Of a stretch of 42,788 nucleotides of DNA, positions 25,048 to 32,588 are shown one piece after another. The position numbers and the translations under genes are program-made. This DNA comes from an uncultured bacterium (lineage in GTDB: Bacteria > Planctomycetota > UBA1135 > GCA-002686595): positions 1-42,788 of the forward strand of contig CALEMP010000167.1 of assembly GCA_937910685.1 (NCBI GenBank). The letters are read 5' to 3'. Position 1 is the first letter of the stretch. The number at the start of each line of letters is the position of its first letter. A model generated the notes under the pieces. That model had not been told where the DNA came from. It searched no databases and saw only the letters and a list, made by a program, of their open reading frames with translations.

Positions 25048-25862
25048 GACTCGAGCACCTCGCGCCACTCACGCAGGGTGGCTTCGGGATCGGTCGAACG
25101 CATCAGGGCCGTCCCCACCAACGCTGCGTCGGCCCCGGCTGCCCGCACGCGGCACAAATCTTCGGTGCCCTGCAAGCCGGATTCGGCCACGCTCAAAACC
25201 CCCTTTGGCATCAGGGGTAGGATGCGCTCCACCGTGGCCAAGTCGATGGAAAAGTCGCGTAGGTCCCGGGCATTGACGCCGATCGCACCCACTCCGATCT
25301 CAGGGCAACAAAGCCGCGCCGCCTGTTCCAACTCGGCCTCATCGTGGACCTCAACCAGGGTGAACAGGCCTTGCTCCCTAGCGCAGACCGCAAGGTCCTG
25401 CAGCAGAGCATCTTCCAAGCAAGCACAAATCAAGAGCACCCCGTCAGCGCCCATGCCGGGGCTTTCGAGCACCATCTCGGTAGAGATCAAAAAGTCTTTA
25501 CGCAAGCGCGGAATACCTGCGGACTGCACCGCAGCCAAATCCCGGGGATGGCCTTGAAAATGTTCCTCTTCCGTGAGTATCGACAGGGCAGCAGCCCCGC
25601 CCCGTGCATAGGACTCGGCCCGTTTGGCCAGGTCTAACTCTTCGGATAGTTGGCCCTGGGAAGGGGCCCGGCGTTTGCATTCGGCGATCAGAGAAAGCCC
25701 CGGAGCCCCAAGCGCCCGACAAAAACGCTCGATCGAATCCCCTTCACGAAGGCCTTCCACGGGGGCGGCCACAGGCCCACGACGAGCGGCCTTGGCCGCA
25801 ACGGATTCGAGAATCGGATCCAGACGCGTCCCGGTCCAACGCACACCAGCAGGCAAGCTCAT
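25044..25862 (-). CDS. trpC: indole-3-glycerol-phosphate synthase
   Basis: 272 residues from ATG 25862. Conserved TrpC blocks are LIAECKRRAPSQG with the catalytic lysine, LSILTEEEHFQG, IPRLRKDFLIS, GVNARDLRDFSIDL and SVAESGLQG. It closes CdRP to indole-3-glycerol phosphate. It is monofunctional; trpF is separate and immediately downstream with a 4-nt overlap. ATG 25862 overlaps the trpD stop by 4 nt. Confidence 0.96.
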   Translation of the reverse strand: MSLPAGVRWTGTRLDPILESVAAKAARRGPVAAPVEGLREGDSIERFCRALGAPGLSLIAECKRRAPSQGQLSEELDLAKRAESYARGGAAALSILTEEEHFQGHPRDLAAVQSAGIPRLRKDFLISTEMVLESPGMGADGVLLICACLEDALLQDLAVCAREQGLFTLVEVHDEAELEQAARLCCPEIGVGAIGVNARDLRDFSIDLATVERILPLMPKGVLSVAESGLQGTEDLCRVRAAGADAALVGTALMRSTDPEATLREWREVLES

Positions 25863-26875
25863 GAGGTGACCGCCACGGAAATCTGCACCCACTGGGCCAA
25901 GCGATCCCGGGCCGCGCCCGAATCCAATGCCTCCGCCCCAAGGCGCACGCCTTCTTCGGCGCTGGTGGCCTTCTCAGCTAGCACCAGGGCTGCGGCAACG
26001 TTGTACAGCAAGGCGTCCCGCAGAGGGCCGCCATCCCCATCGAGCAATCGGTGCAAGATCTTTGCGTTGTGTTCCGCATCGCCTCCGGCCAAGGCTGCCA
26101 CCGGGGCCGCGTCGAGCCCAAGCTTGACCCCTTCGGTTTCAAACGTCTCGAGGCTGCCCAAGCATTGCACCCGGTTGGGTCCATCGAGGGTCAACTCGTC
26201 TGCTCCGCCGCCCCCATGCACCACCATGCCTCGCTGATGGCCCAGGGACTCCAAAATCGAAGCCACCTCTTGCAATCGAGATCCATCAGAGATCCCCACC
26301 AACTGGCGGCGCACACCACCGGGATTGGCGAGGGGCCCGAGGCTATTGAAAATCGTACGGATCCCAAGCGCCTTGCGCACGGGACCCGCGTGGCGCATGG
26401 CCGGGTGATAAAGAGGTGCATGCAAGTAGGTGATGCCCACCTGGTCAAGCACCTCCCGAGCTTGGTCGGGGGTCAACTCGATGCAAACCCCAAGGGCTTC
26501 GAGCAGGTCCGCGGAACCGGACTTGGAAGAGGCGGCCCGGTTGCCATGCTTGACCACGCGAGCCCCCGCCGAGGCAGCCACCAGAGCGGCAGCGGTGGAC
26601 AGGTTGAATGTGCCCAGCCCGTCTCCTCCCGTGCCGCAGGTATCGATGGCTTGGGGATGGGAGTGCTCGAAGGGCAGCATGTTGCCACGCAGGGCACGTA
26701 CGGCCCCGAGCAACTCGTCTTGGGTTTCCCGGCGCTGGGCCAAACTTGCCAAGAGCGCCGCAAGCACCAAGGGATCGGTTCCTCCCCCAAAGATCTCGCC
26801 GAACACCGCTTCGCAATCGGAAGCGGTAAGGCTTGCGCCCCCTTGCACCGCGGCCAAGGCGTCCCGGGAATTCAC
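25859..26875 (-). CDS. trpD: anthranilate phosphoribosyltransferase
   Basis: 338 residues from a GTG at 26875 whose last bases overlap the trpG stop (GTGA). Motifs: IDTCGTGGDGLGTFNLSTAA for PRPP binding, VKHGNRAASSKSGSADLLEALG, the HPAMRH loop, and TIFNSLGPLANPG. It transfers phosphoribose to anthranilate. The open frame upstream of 26875 lies entirely within trpG in another frame and is not part of the protein. Confidence 0.96.
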   Translation of the reverse strand: MNSRDALAAVQGGASLTASDCEAVFGEIFGGGTDPLVLAALLASLAQRRETQDELLGAVRALRGNMLPFEHSHPQAIDTCGTGGDGLGTFNLSTAAALVAASAGARVVKHGNRAASSKSGSADLLEALGVCIELTPDQAREVLDQVGITYLHAPLYHPAMRHAGPVRKALGIRTIFNSLGPLANPGGVRRQLVGISDGSRLQEVASILESLGHQRGMVVHGGGGADELTLDGPNRVQCLGSLETFETEGVKLGLDAAPVAALAGGDAEHNAKILHRLLDGDGGPLRDALLYNVAAALVLAEKATSAEEGVRLGAEALDSGAARDRLAQWVQISVAVTS

Positions 26876-27477
26876 AGACTGCTCCCCGGACTGCGGGCAG
26901 CCACCGGTTCCCCCGCCGCCGCCAAAAAGTTCGCCAGGATGCGCGTACCCAGGGGCGTCAAGATCGACTCGGGATGGAACTGCACGCCAAAGCGCGGTCC
27001 CAGGGTGTCCTCGACCCCCATCACATGCCCATCTTCGGTCCAAGCGATCAGCGTCAAGTTCTCCGGCAAGCTCACCCGCTCCGCCACCAACGAGTGATAG
27101 CGCGCACAGGGGAAAGGACTCTGCACTCCACGAAACAAGGGGCCCTTGGCGTGGTGCACCAAACTCGCCTTGCCATGCACGGGGGAGGGATCCACCAGCA
27201 GCTTTCCACCGGCCTGCTCCACAATGGCTTGGTGCCCAAGGCAAACCCCCAACACGGGCACGCTGGGATCCAAAGCTGCAAGCAACTCCATGGTAATGCC
27301 CGCGTCCTTGGGCCGGCCCGGACCCGGAGAGATCACAACGGCGGACGCACCCAAGGCCAATGCCTCGTCACACGTCAGCGCGTCGTTACGCTTCACCACC
27401 ACCTCGGCGCCAAGACCAGCAAGGGCTTGCACCAAGTTGTAGGTGAAGGAATCGTAGTTATCGATGAGCAGGATCAT
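26872..27477 (-). CDS. trpG: anthranilate synthase component II (glutamine amidotransferase)
   Basis: 201 residues. A class I amidotransferase with the triad C79 in GVCLGHQAI, and H168 and E170 in GVQFHPES; ISPGPGRPKDAG is the oxyanion/loop segment. It supplies ammonia to TrpE, and could also serve PabB. It is not fused to trpD or trpE. ATG 27477 overlaps the trpE stop by 4 nt. Confidence 0.96.
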   Translation of the reverse strand: MILLIDNYDSFTYNLVQALAGLGAEVVVKRNDALTCDEALALGASAVVISPGPGRPKDAGITMELLAALDPSVPVLGVCLGHQAIVEQAGGKLLVDPSPVHGKASLVHHAKGPLFRGVQSPFPCARYHSLVAERVSLPENLTLIAWTEDGHVMGVEDTLGPRFGVQFHPESILTPLGTRILANFLAAAGEPVAARSPGSSL

Positions 27478-28967
27478 GACTGGCCTCCCACGCCCTTGTC
27501 GCCCTTCGGCTGAAAGGCTGGCTCTGCCGCCATGGCCACGGTTTCCCCGAGGGCCTGGGCCTTGTGCAGGGTTTCTTCATGTTCGAGTTCTGGGTTCGAC
27601 TCCCAGACAATGCCGGCCCCCGCTTGCCAGTGCACCCGGTCCTTTTGCACCACCAGGGTTCGAATGGTGATCGCCAGTTCCGCGGCTCCAGAGCCATCGA
27701 AGTAGCCAAAGGCACCGGCATAGGGACCGCGGCAACGGCCCTCAAGAGCGGTGACTAGCTCTAATGCACGCACCTTGGGTGCTCCTGAAACCGTGCCGGC
27801 TGGGAAGCAAGCAGCGGCCAAATCCAGGGCATCGGCGCCCGCCGCCAAGCGAGACTCGACCCGGCTGACCAGGTGCTGCACCCGTGGGAATTTTTCAAGG
27901 ACCGCGTGTTCGCAAACCCGCACGCTCCCCACCCGGGCCACTCGGCCAAGGTCGTTGCGCGCCAAGTCCACCAACATGTCATGCTCGGCCCGTTCCTTTG
28001 GATCGGTCAAGAGTTCCTGACCCAACAACCGGTCTTGCTCTTCGTCCCCGCCCCGGGGCCGGGTACCAGCAATCGGAACCGCTTGGCAAACTCCGCCCCG
28101 CAGGGAAACCAAACGCTCGGGCGATGATCCAATCAAGGTGATGTCTTCGGACGCCCAATAGAACATGTGGGGCGCGGGATTCACCAAGCGCAGCACCCGG
28201 TACAGGGTGAACGGGTCCCCCGCAAAGCGCCGGGAGAAACCTTGGCTCAGCACAGCCTGAAAAACCTCGCCCTCGCCAATCATATGGCGCAGGGTTTCTA
28301 CAGCTTCCATGTACGCGCTCGCTTCCGTGGTGCGTTCGGGTTGATCGTCCAACAAGGAGAACCCCTTGAAGTCTCCCGCCTCGGTCAATAGCTCACGGGT
28401 CAATGTCTCCAACTTCTTCTCCGCTGCGCTGCGATCAGCGGCTCCGGCTGGACATGCGGTGATCACATACAAGCGTTGGGTCGCGTGGTCAAATGCCACC
28501 ACATCGCGAAACAAATCAAAGCAAGCATCCGGCGAGCCAAAGGGATCGTTTTCTTGACGCTTGATGCGTGGCTCTAATTCCGTGACCCACTCGTGACCAA
28601 AGAATCCAAGCCAACCCCCCACCAAGGGCGGCAATCCCGGAGGCGCTTTTGGCACCGCATGGGACTTGAGTGCAGCGCGCAGAGCATCCAGGGCGCTGCC
28701 CTTGGTCGTCTTGCTCTTGCCCCCCTCGGTCATGGTGACCTCCCCGGCCCGGGCGCGCAGGGAAGCGCAGGGATTGACCGCAACAAACGAATAGCGGGCA
28801 AGCCGCATGACTCCCTCGACAGATTCGAGCAACACGCCCTCGTGGCCGCTCGCCCGCAGAGCACGGAATGCCTGCACGGGGGTAAATAAGTCCGCGGGCA
28901 AAACCCACCAAGCCAGTTGGTACTGGTCGGCGTCTTTGTCAGTGGATCGGGAAAGGGGTGAAGTCAC
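27474..28967 (-). CDS. trpE: anthranilate synthase component I
   Basis: 497 residues from a GTG at 28967. The N-terminal LLES (46-49) belongs to the tryptophan feedback site. The chorismate-binding domain has FQAVLSQGFSRRF, IAGTRPRGGDEEQD, DLARNDLGRVARVG and PAGTVSGAPKVRALEL. It makes anthranilate from chorismate with TrpG. It is the first structural gene of the operon and begins 53 nt after the attenuator's T-tract, so two controls act here: attenuation and feedback inhibition. Confidence 0.96.
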   Translation of the reverse strand: MTSPLSRSTDKDADQYQLAWWVLPADLFTPVQAFRALRASGHEGVLLESVEGVMRLARYSFVAVNPCASLRARAGEVTMTEGGKSKTTKGSALDALRAALKSHAVPKAPPGLPPLVGGWLGFFGHEWVTELEPRIKRQENDPFGSPDACFDLFRDVVAFDHATQRLYVITACPAGAADRSAAEKKLETLTRELLTEAGDFKGFSLLDDQPERTTEASAYMEAVETLRHMIGEGEVFQAVLSQGFSRRFAGDPFTLYRVLRLVNPAPHMFYWASEDITLIGSSPERLVSLRGGVCQAVPIAGTRPRGGDEEQDRLLGQELLTDPKERAEHDMLVDLARNDLGRVARVGSVRVCEHAVLEKFPRVQHLVSRVESRLAAGADALDLAAACFPAGTVSGAPKVRALELVTALEGRCRGPYAGAFGYFDGSGAAELAITIRTLVVQKDRVHWQAGAGIVWESNPELEHEETLHKAQALGETVAMAAEPAFQPKGDKGVGGQS

Positions 28968-29020
28968 TCGGGGCCTCGCAATAGTTGGAGCACGGATGGG
29001 TTCTGCACGCCGGGCAGGAT

Positions 29021-29063
29021 AGAAAAAAGAAACGCGGGCCCCCAGAAGATCTGGGGGCCCGCG
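29021..29063 (-). terminator. trp attenuator terminator
   Basis: On the minus strand a perfect 14-bp GC-rich stem (arms 29063-29050 and 29046-29033, loop TCT) is followed directly by TTTCTTTTTTCT. It lies between the leader peptide stop (29088) and the trpE start (28967). Its only evident role is premature termination of trp transcription. Confidence 0.93.
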
Positions 29064-29128
29064 ATGAACATCTGGAAAAGGTGAAGGTCAAAAGATCTTC
29101 TGCCCAGTCCGCTGCACCGCGGGCTGGG
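29043..29128 (-). promoter_or_regulatory. alternative RNA pairings of the trp attenuator
   Basis: Hairpin 1:2 pairs 29128-29119 with 29112-29103 (9 bp, one C/A mismatch, 6-nt loop) and begins 2 nt after the tandem Trp codons. The antiterminator candidate pairs CAGAAGATCT (29102-29093) with AGATCTTCTG (29052-29043), which covers the terminator loop and the top of both arms. A ribosome at the leader stop codon would mask 29102-29093 and favour termination. One stalled at the Trp codons would leave it free. The pairing assignment is manual. Confidence 0.65.
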
Positions 29129-29216
29129 GCCACCAAAGCCCGTTTTGCCCGAGGAGGGCAGGGCTTTTGGCGGGGGAGAACTGGCTCCCCAAGAAATCCA
29201 AGGTCGGGCTTTTCAT
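29088..29216 (-). CDS. trpL: trp operon leader peptide with tandem Trp codons
   Basis: A 42-codon ORF from ATG 29216 to TGA 29088. Trp codons 28 and 29 are adjacent (29135-29130) and are the only Trp codons in the peptide. The ORF ends 25 nt before the terminator stem and overlaps the antiterminator strand candidate, the classical geometry for ribosome-mediated attenuation. The start has TAGCCT exactly 6 nt upstream, the leaderless pattern seen elsewhere in the window. It is longer than the 14-residue E. coli TrpL. The peptide itself is not expected to have a function. It was identified by reading the trpE upstream region directly. Confidence 0.82.
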   Translation of the reverse strand: MKSPTLDFLGSQFSPAKSPALLGQNGLWWPQPAVQRTGQKIF

Positions 29217-29222
29217 ACTAGA

Positions 29223-29228
29223 AGGCTA
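29223..29228 (-). promoter_or_regulatory. candidate trp operon promoter -10 (TAnnnT)
   Basis: TAGCCT on the minus strand, then TCTAGT and the trpL ATG. A weak -35 (TTGCGC) lies 17 nt upstream. Transcription would start at or beside the leader peptide start codon, 55 bp after the aldehyde dehydrogenase stop. Confidence 0.55.
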
Positions 29229-29282
29229 GACCACCCGGGCGAAGAGCGCAAGGAGCAGTCTCAAGTCCAGACAAAGCAGCAT

Positions 29283-30656
29283 TCAAGCAGGGGCTGTGGC
29301 CACGGTCTTAGGGCTGGTGAACTGGCGATGGCCCTCGATGCCGCCCAGGAATCCCATGCCCGACTGACGAGCTCCAACCCAGGGGGTTCCGGGGGCTCCA
29401 CCCAAGTAGCGGTTGACCCCGACCTGCCCTGCGCGCAGGGCTGCGGATACCCGCTGCCCACGTTCAGGGTCAGAAGTCCAAACATTGGCTCCTAGACCAT
29501 AAACCGTGTCGTTGGCCTTCTCGATGGCTTCCTCTTCGGTCTCAAAAGTACTCAGGCAAACCACCGGGCCAAAGGTCTCGTCCTGCCGGACCTTGGCATC
29601 CTCGGGGGCATCGACGATCACCGTGGCAGGATAAAACCACCCAGGTCCCTCGGGCAATTCGCCCCCGATAGCAATGCGTGCTCCCTTTTCCCGTGCGTCC
29701 GCCACATGGGCCACCACATTGTCCCGCTGGGATTCGCTCACCAGGGGCCCCATGCAGGTCCCTTTGGCCAGGGGATCCCCGAAGGGCCAGTTGGCCACTT
29801 CCTTGAGCACGAGCTCTTCAATTTTTTCAGCCACGGAACTCTCCACCAAGACCCTTTCCACGCTGCAACAAACCTGGCCCGTGTTGCTTAAGGAAAACTG
29901 GGTGGCGGAAAGCGCTGCAGCTTCTAAGTCCGAGTCCGCAAAGATGATCAGAGGGTCCTTACCACCGAGCTCAAGCACCACGCGCTTCAAGCCCCCTGCT
30001 GCACTGCGCATGATTGCGATGCCCGTGGCGCGACTGCCCACAAAAGCAACCATGTCCACGTCCGCGTCCACCAACGCAGCGCCCACGGCCCCTTCTCCCT
30101 GCAGCAATTCCAGCACTCCCTCTGGCAGCTGTTCCTGAAACAGGCGCGCAAGATAGGCACCGGTCAGGGGCACGTGCTCACTGGGCTTGAACACCACGGT
30201 ATTGCCGGCCCCCAAAGCGGGAACCAACATCTGGGCGGGCATACCCACGGGGAAATTCCAGGGAGTGATCACCGCCACCACTCCGTGGGGCTCCCTGGTG
30301 AGCAGCACCCGGTCTTCGCTCCCCGGCACAATTTCAGGAGCAATCGCCTGGGCCACGCGCTCGAGTTCTTCGGTCAAGCGTTGGACGTATCCGCGTACCT
30401 CGCCCACTGCCCGCTCGAGGGGCTTGCCCATCTCCCGCGACAACACTGCCCCGAGTTCCGGCGCCTGTTCCCCCATGCGCTCGAGTGCAGCGCGCACAAG
30501 GTCCAATCGCTGGCTGGACTCCATATCCCGCCAGGCGGGCCAAGCTGCCCGGGCCCGGGCCACAGCGGCCTGTACGTCGGCCCCTGTGGCGCAGGGAACC
30601 TCTTCGATTAATTCTCCCGTGGCGGGATCTAGATTGCGGATAGTGGCTTGACTCAT
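29283..30656 (-). CDS. NAD(P)-dependent aldehyde dehydrogenase
   Basis: 457 residues from ATG 30656. Conserved ALDH motifs: ITPWNFPVGMPAQMLVPALGAGNTVVFKPSE, the general base E229 in VLELGGKDP, the nucleophile C263 in NTGQVCCSVERV, and DETFGPVVCL. The C-terminal end (GGAPGTPWVGARQSG) resembles succinate-semialdehyde-dehydrogenase-type enzymes, but the substrate cannot be fixed from sequence alone. It lies upstream of the trp leader in the same direction with no terminator between, so read-through into the attenuator is possible. A palindrome TGCCCC-N6-GGGGCA lies just upstream of its start. Confidence 0.92.
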   Translation of the reverse strand: MSQATIRNLDPATGELIEEVPCATGADVQAAVARARAAWPAWRDMESSQRLDLVRAALERMGEQAPELGAVLSREMGKPLERAVGEVRGYVQRLTEELERVAQAIAPEIVPGSEDRVLLTREPHGVVAVITPWNFPVGMPAQMLVPALGAGNTVVFKPSEHVPLTGAYLARLFQEQLPEGVLELLQGEGAVGAALVDADVDMVAFVGSRATGIAIMRSAAGGLKRVVLELGGKDPLIIFADSDLEAAALSATQFSLSNTGQVCCSVERVLVESSVAEKIEELVLKEVANWPFGDPLAKGTCMGPLVSESQRDNVVAHVADAREKGARIAIGGELPEGPGWFYPATVIVDAPEDAKVRQDETFGPVVCLSTFETEEEAIEKANDTVYGLGANVWTSDPERGQRVSAALRAGQVGVNRYLGGAPGTPWVGARQSGMGFLGGIEGHRQFTSPKTVATAPA

Positions 30657-30666
30657 GCCCCCATAG

Positions 30667-30684
30667 TGCCCCAATTACGGGGCA
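30667..30684. repeat. perfect inverted repeat TGCCCC-N6-GGGGCA before the aldehyde dehydrogenase
   Basis: 6-bp arms 30667-30672 and 30679-30684 around AATTAC. It ends about 10 nt before the gene start and touches the CACTAT hexamer that sits 6 nt before the ATG. No T-tract follows, so it looks more like an operator than a terminator. Confidence 0.4.
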
Positions 30685-30719
30685 ACTGACCAGAGAGCGA
30701 TTCGGATAAATCTGGGCCC

Positions 30720-31442
30720 CTAAAGCAACCAGCCGCCGGCCACTTCCAAGTTTTGGCCGATCACGTAGCTCGCATCCGGAGAGAGCAACCAGCTCACCGC
30801 CGCTGCAACCTCCTCGGGCTTGCCCCCGCGACCGCTGGGAATACGCGCGATGCGTTCGGAGTCATGGGTTTCTGGAGCAGCCCCCCCATGGGGAATGACC
30901 CCGGGAGAAACCATGTTGATGCGCACCCCATGGGGCGCCTCCTCCAAAGCCGCGGACTTCATCCAAACCAGCAGTGCGGTTTTTGCTGCGGTGTAGGCGG
31001 CGGTGGTCTGCCGTCCCCGCAAACCGTCCAGGCCCGCGGTGCCAAAAAACACCGCCGCCCCCCCGGATTCCCGCAGGGCAGCCCGGGATCCATCCAACAG
31101 GTCTACGGCCGAGAGCATATTGCTGCGCCAGAGGGATTGGATCTGATCACGCCCGGTCTCGGACGGAGCACCGCTGAAAAACTCGCCCATGGCGTGCACA
31201 ACCCCGTCCAATTGACCTTCCCGAGCCAAGACCGCTTGCACCACCTGTTGGGCTGCGCCCTCTTCGGTCAAATCCGCTTGGTGCACCTGGTCCGCGCCAA
31301 ACCGCTGGATCAAACCCTCGCGACCCCGGGAAGACCGGTGCACTCCGTGCACGCGCCAGCCCTGCCCCGCGAGGCGTTCGGCACAGGCAAGACCAAGACC
31401 TTGGGCCGCACCGCTCAACAGAACTACAGGAGAATTCGCCAC
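30720..31442 (-). CDS. short-chain dehydrogenase/reductase
   Basis: 240 residues. Cofactor motif SGAAQGLG (10-17) and the YTAAK active site (Y150, K154) define a classical SDR. The serine normally about 13 residues before the tyrosine is not obvious: the segment reads VFFGTAGLDG, where T135 may substitute. The C-terminal LSPDASYVIGQNLEVAGGW is typical of FabG-like members. The substrate is unknown. It starts with GTG 31442, 6 nt after TAGCTT. It lies 29 bp downstream of lepB on the same strand. Confidence 0.9.
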   Translation of the reverse strand: MANSPVVLLSGAAQGLGLACAERLAGQGWRVHGVHRSSRGREGLIQRFGADQVHQADLTEEGAAQQVVQAVLAREGQLDGVVHAMGEFFSGAPSETGRDQIQSLWRSNMLSAVDLLDGSRAALRESGGAAVFFGTAGLDGLRGRQTTAAYTAAKTALLVWMKSAALEEAPHGVRINMVSPGVIPHGGAAPETHDSERIARIPSGRGGKPEEVAAAVSWLLSPDASYVIGQNLEVAGGWLL

Positions 31443-31448
31443 AGGCCC

Positions 31449-31454
31449 AAGCTA
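31449..31454 (-). promoter_or_regulatory. candidate -10 (TAnnnT) of the SDR gene, leaderless spacing
   Basis: TAGCTT on the minus strand, then GGGCCT and the GTG at 31442. It lies in the 29-bp gap after lepB, so the SDR may have its own promoter. Confidence 0.45.
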
Positions 31455-31471
31455 ACCGAAGCCCGGGGGCC

Positions 31472-32191
31472 TCAGTTCACCCAACCGGCGCGAGCAAGGG
31501 GCCAAAGGCGTGCGCGCACGATCCCCTGCAAGCAATCCATGGGTACCTGACCAAACTCACGGCTGTCCGAGCTATGGATACGGTTGTCCCCAAGAACGAA
31601 GAAGTGATCAGAGGCCACGGTGCAATGTTTGAAACTGGCGTGGTCTATGGAGCCCGCGTCGAGATAGGACTCCTCGAGAGCCTCTCCGTTGACCCAAACC
31701 TTGCCAAAGGCAATCAAAATATCGTCCCCGGGCAAGCCGACCACACGCTTGACGTAATCGAGGCTCTGATCGAGGGGGCACTTGAGGACCACCACGTCAC
31801 CGCGCCCCATGGGGAAAATGTGGTGAAAGACATCATCCACCACGATCCGATCGGAATTCAAAATCCCGGGAGACATGGAGGAACCACGCACCTGGGACAC
31901 ATGAAAGCACAGGCTCCAGAAAATAGCAGCGAAAGCTAATCCTTGGGGGAACCACCGGTACCAACGACGGAGAAAACCCCCAACCGAAGGCAGAACGCCA
32001 GGCGGGTTTTTCTCCCGGGGCGAAAGACCCAAAGGAAAGACCCCTGGGGAAAAAGAAGTGCGTGCAACGATCTGCCGGGCGGGCGTCGAAAGAGTGATCG
32101 GCGGGGCGAGCAGCGCCGCACGCGTAGATTCAAACTCCGGATTCCCTATAAGGGCGTTATCCGCCCGGGGCACCTGGAATTCTGAGTTCAT
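31472..32191 (-). CDS. lepB: signal peptidase I
   Basis: 239 residues from ATG 32191. An ~80-residue cytosolic N-terminal extension precedes a single transmembrane segment (about 82-98). Then come the catalytic serine S105 in RGSSMSPGI, the general base K148 in DYVKRVVGLPGD, and the closing box FVLGDNRIHSSDSREFG. It cleaves signal peptides of exported proteins at the membrane. One N-terminal TM rather than the two of E. coli LepB is common outside Proteobacteria. The long N-terminal extension is low in recognisable features, and a later start cannot be excluded. Confidence 0.93.
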   Translation of the reverse strand: MNSEFQVPRADNALIGNPEFESTRAALLAPPITLSTPARQIVARTSFSPGVFPLGLSPREKNPPGVLPSVGGFLRRWYRWFPQGLAFAAIFWSLCFHVSQVRGSSMSPGILNSDRIVVDDVFHHIFPMGRGDVVVLKCPLDQSLDYVKRVVGLPGDDILIAFGKVWVNGEALEESYLDAGSIDHASFKHCTVASDHFFVLGDNRIHSSDSREFGQVPMDCLQGIVRARLWPLARAGWVN

Positions 32192-32588
32192 GAGAGGCCT
32201 ATCGACCAACCCAGAGGCTCATCTTGAGGCCCAAGCCCTTTTGGCATTCAGTGCACCGGAATGCCCAAGACTGCACCCGCGCCCCCCCTGCCAATCGGGG
32301 GCCAAGCCGGGTAGACGCAGACTCAGGATTGGGCCCCGAGTGCTCTGGATGCCGCTCTGTGCTGGTCATCCGAACGGTTGATGGTGAAAGCCCCCACTTC
32401 CGTCAACCGTCCCTCTTTTGCAACCGGCGAAGTGAACCACACGGGACTTGTCCCTAGGAGAGGCTCGGAGCTTCCATCACAGCTGTGCCCGCCGTACGAT
32501 GAGGGATAAGCACCACCAAGACTCGGGCCACGAAGGCCCGGGAACGTCACTAGATCCCCGCACTCAACTCCCCGGCGCCACCTTGGCC
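32192..32588. other. 397-bp divergent intergenic region with several inverted repeats
   Basis: This is the longest gap in the window, between lepB and the NatB-like gene. It holds GGCATTC/GAATGCC (32243-32249, 32259-32265), a GC hairpin near 32283-32305, and ACGGTTGA/TCAACCGT (32374-32381, 32403-32410) followed by TCCCTCTTTT. TACGAT at 32495-32500 could be a -10. Short open frames here have no recognisable product. It may be an untranslated leader or contain a small RNA; neither is shown. Confidence 0.35.
32374..32417 (+). repeat. 8-bp inverted repeat with pyrimidine-rich tail
   Basis: Arms ACGGTTGA (32374-32381) and TCAACCGT (32403-32410) are separated by 21 nt with an inner GTG...CAC pairing, then TCCCTCT and further Ts. 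It could be a weak plus-strand terminator or an operator ahead of the NatB operon. Confidence 0.35.

Noticed and set aside
26051..27097. 348-codon plus-strand ORF
   Set aside because: Shadow of trpD and trpG on the other strand.
26876..27244. N-terminal extension of trpD
   Set aside because: Lies wholly inside trpG in a different frame; the GTG at 26875 gives the normal TrpD length and the operon's usual 4-nt overlap.
28939..29136. 65-codon minus-strand frame across the attenuator
   Set aside because: It starts from a TTG inside the Trp-codon region and reads through the terminator hairpin; the ATG-initiated frame with tandem Trp codons explains the region better.
29226..29282. 18-codon ORF directly after the aldehyde dehydrogenase stop
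   Set aside because: Leucine-rich, no Trp codons, and it lies upstream of the proposed trp promoter; probably chance.
32100..32160. tRNA-like T-loop sequence (GATTCAAACTC)
   Set aside because: It lies inside the lepB N-terminal coding region and no cloverleaf stems surround it.
32224..32457. Short plus-strand frame with two cysteines in the lepB-NatB gap
   Set aside because: TTG start, no recognisable domain, and only one CxxC-like pair; not enough for a zinc-ribbon call.
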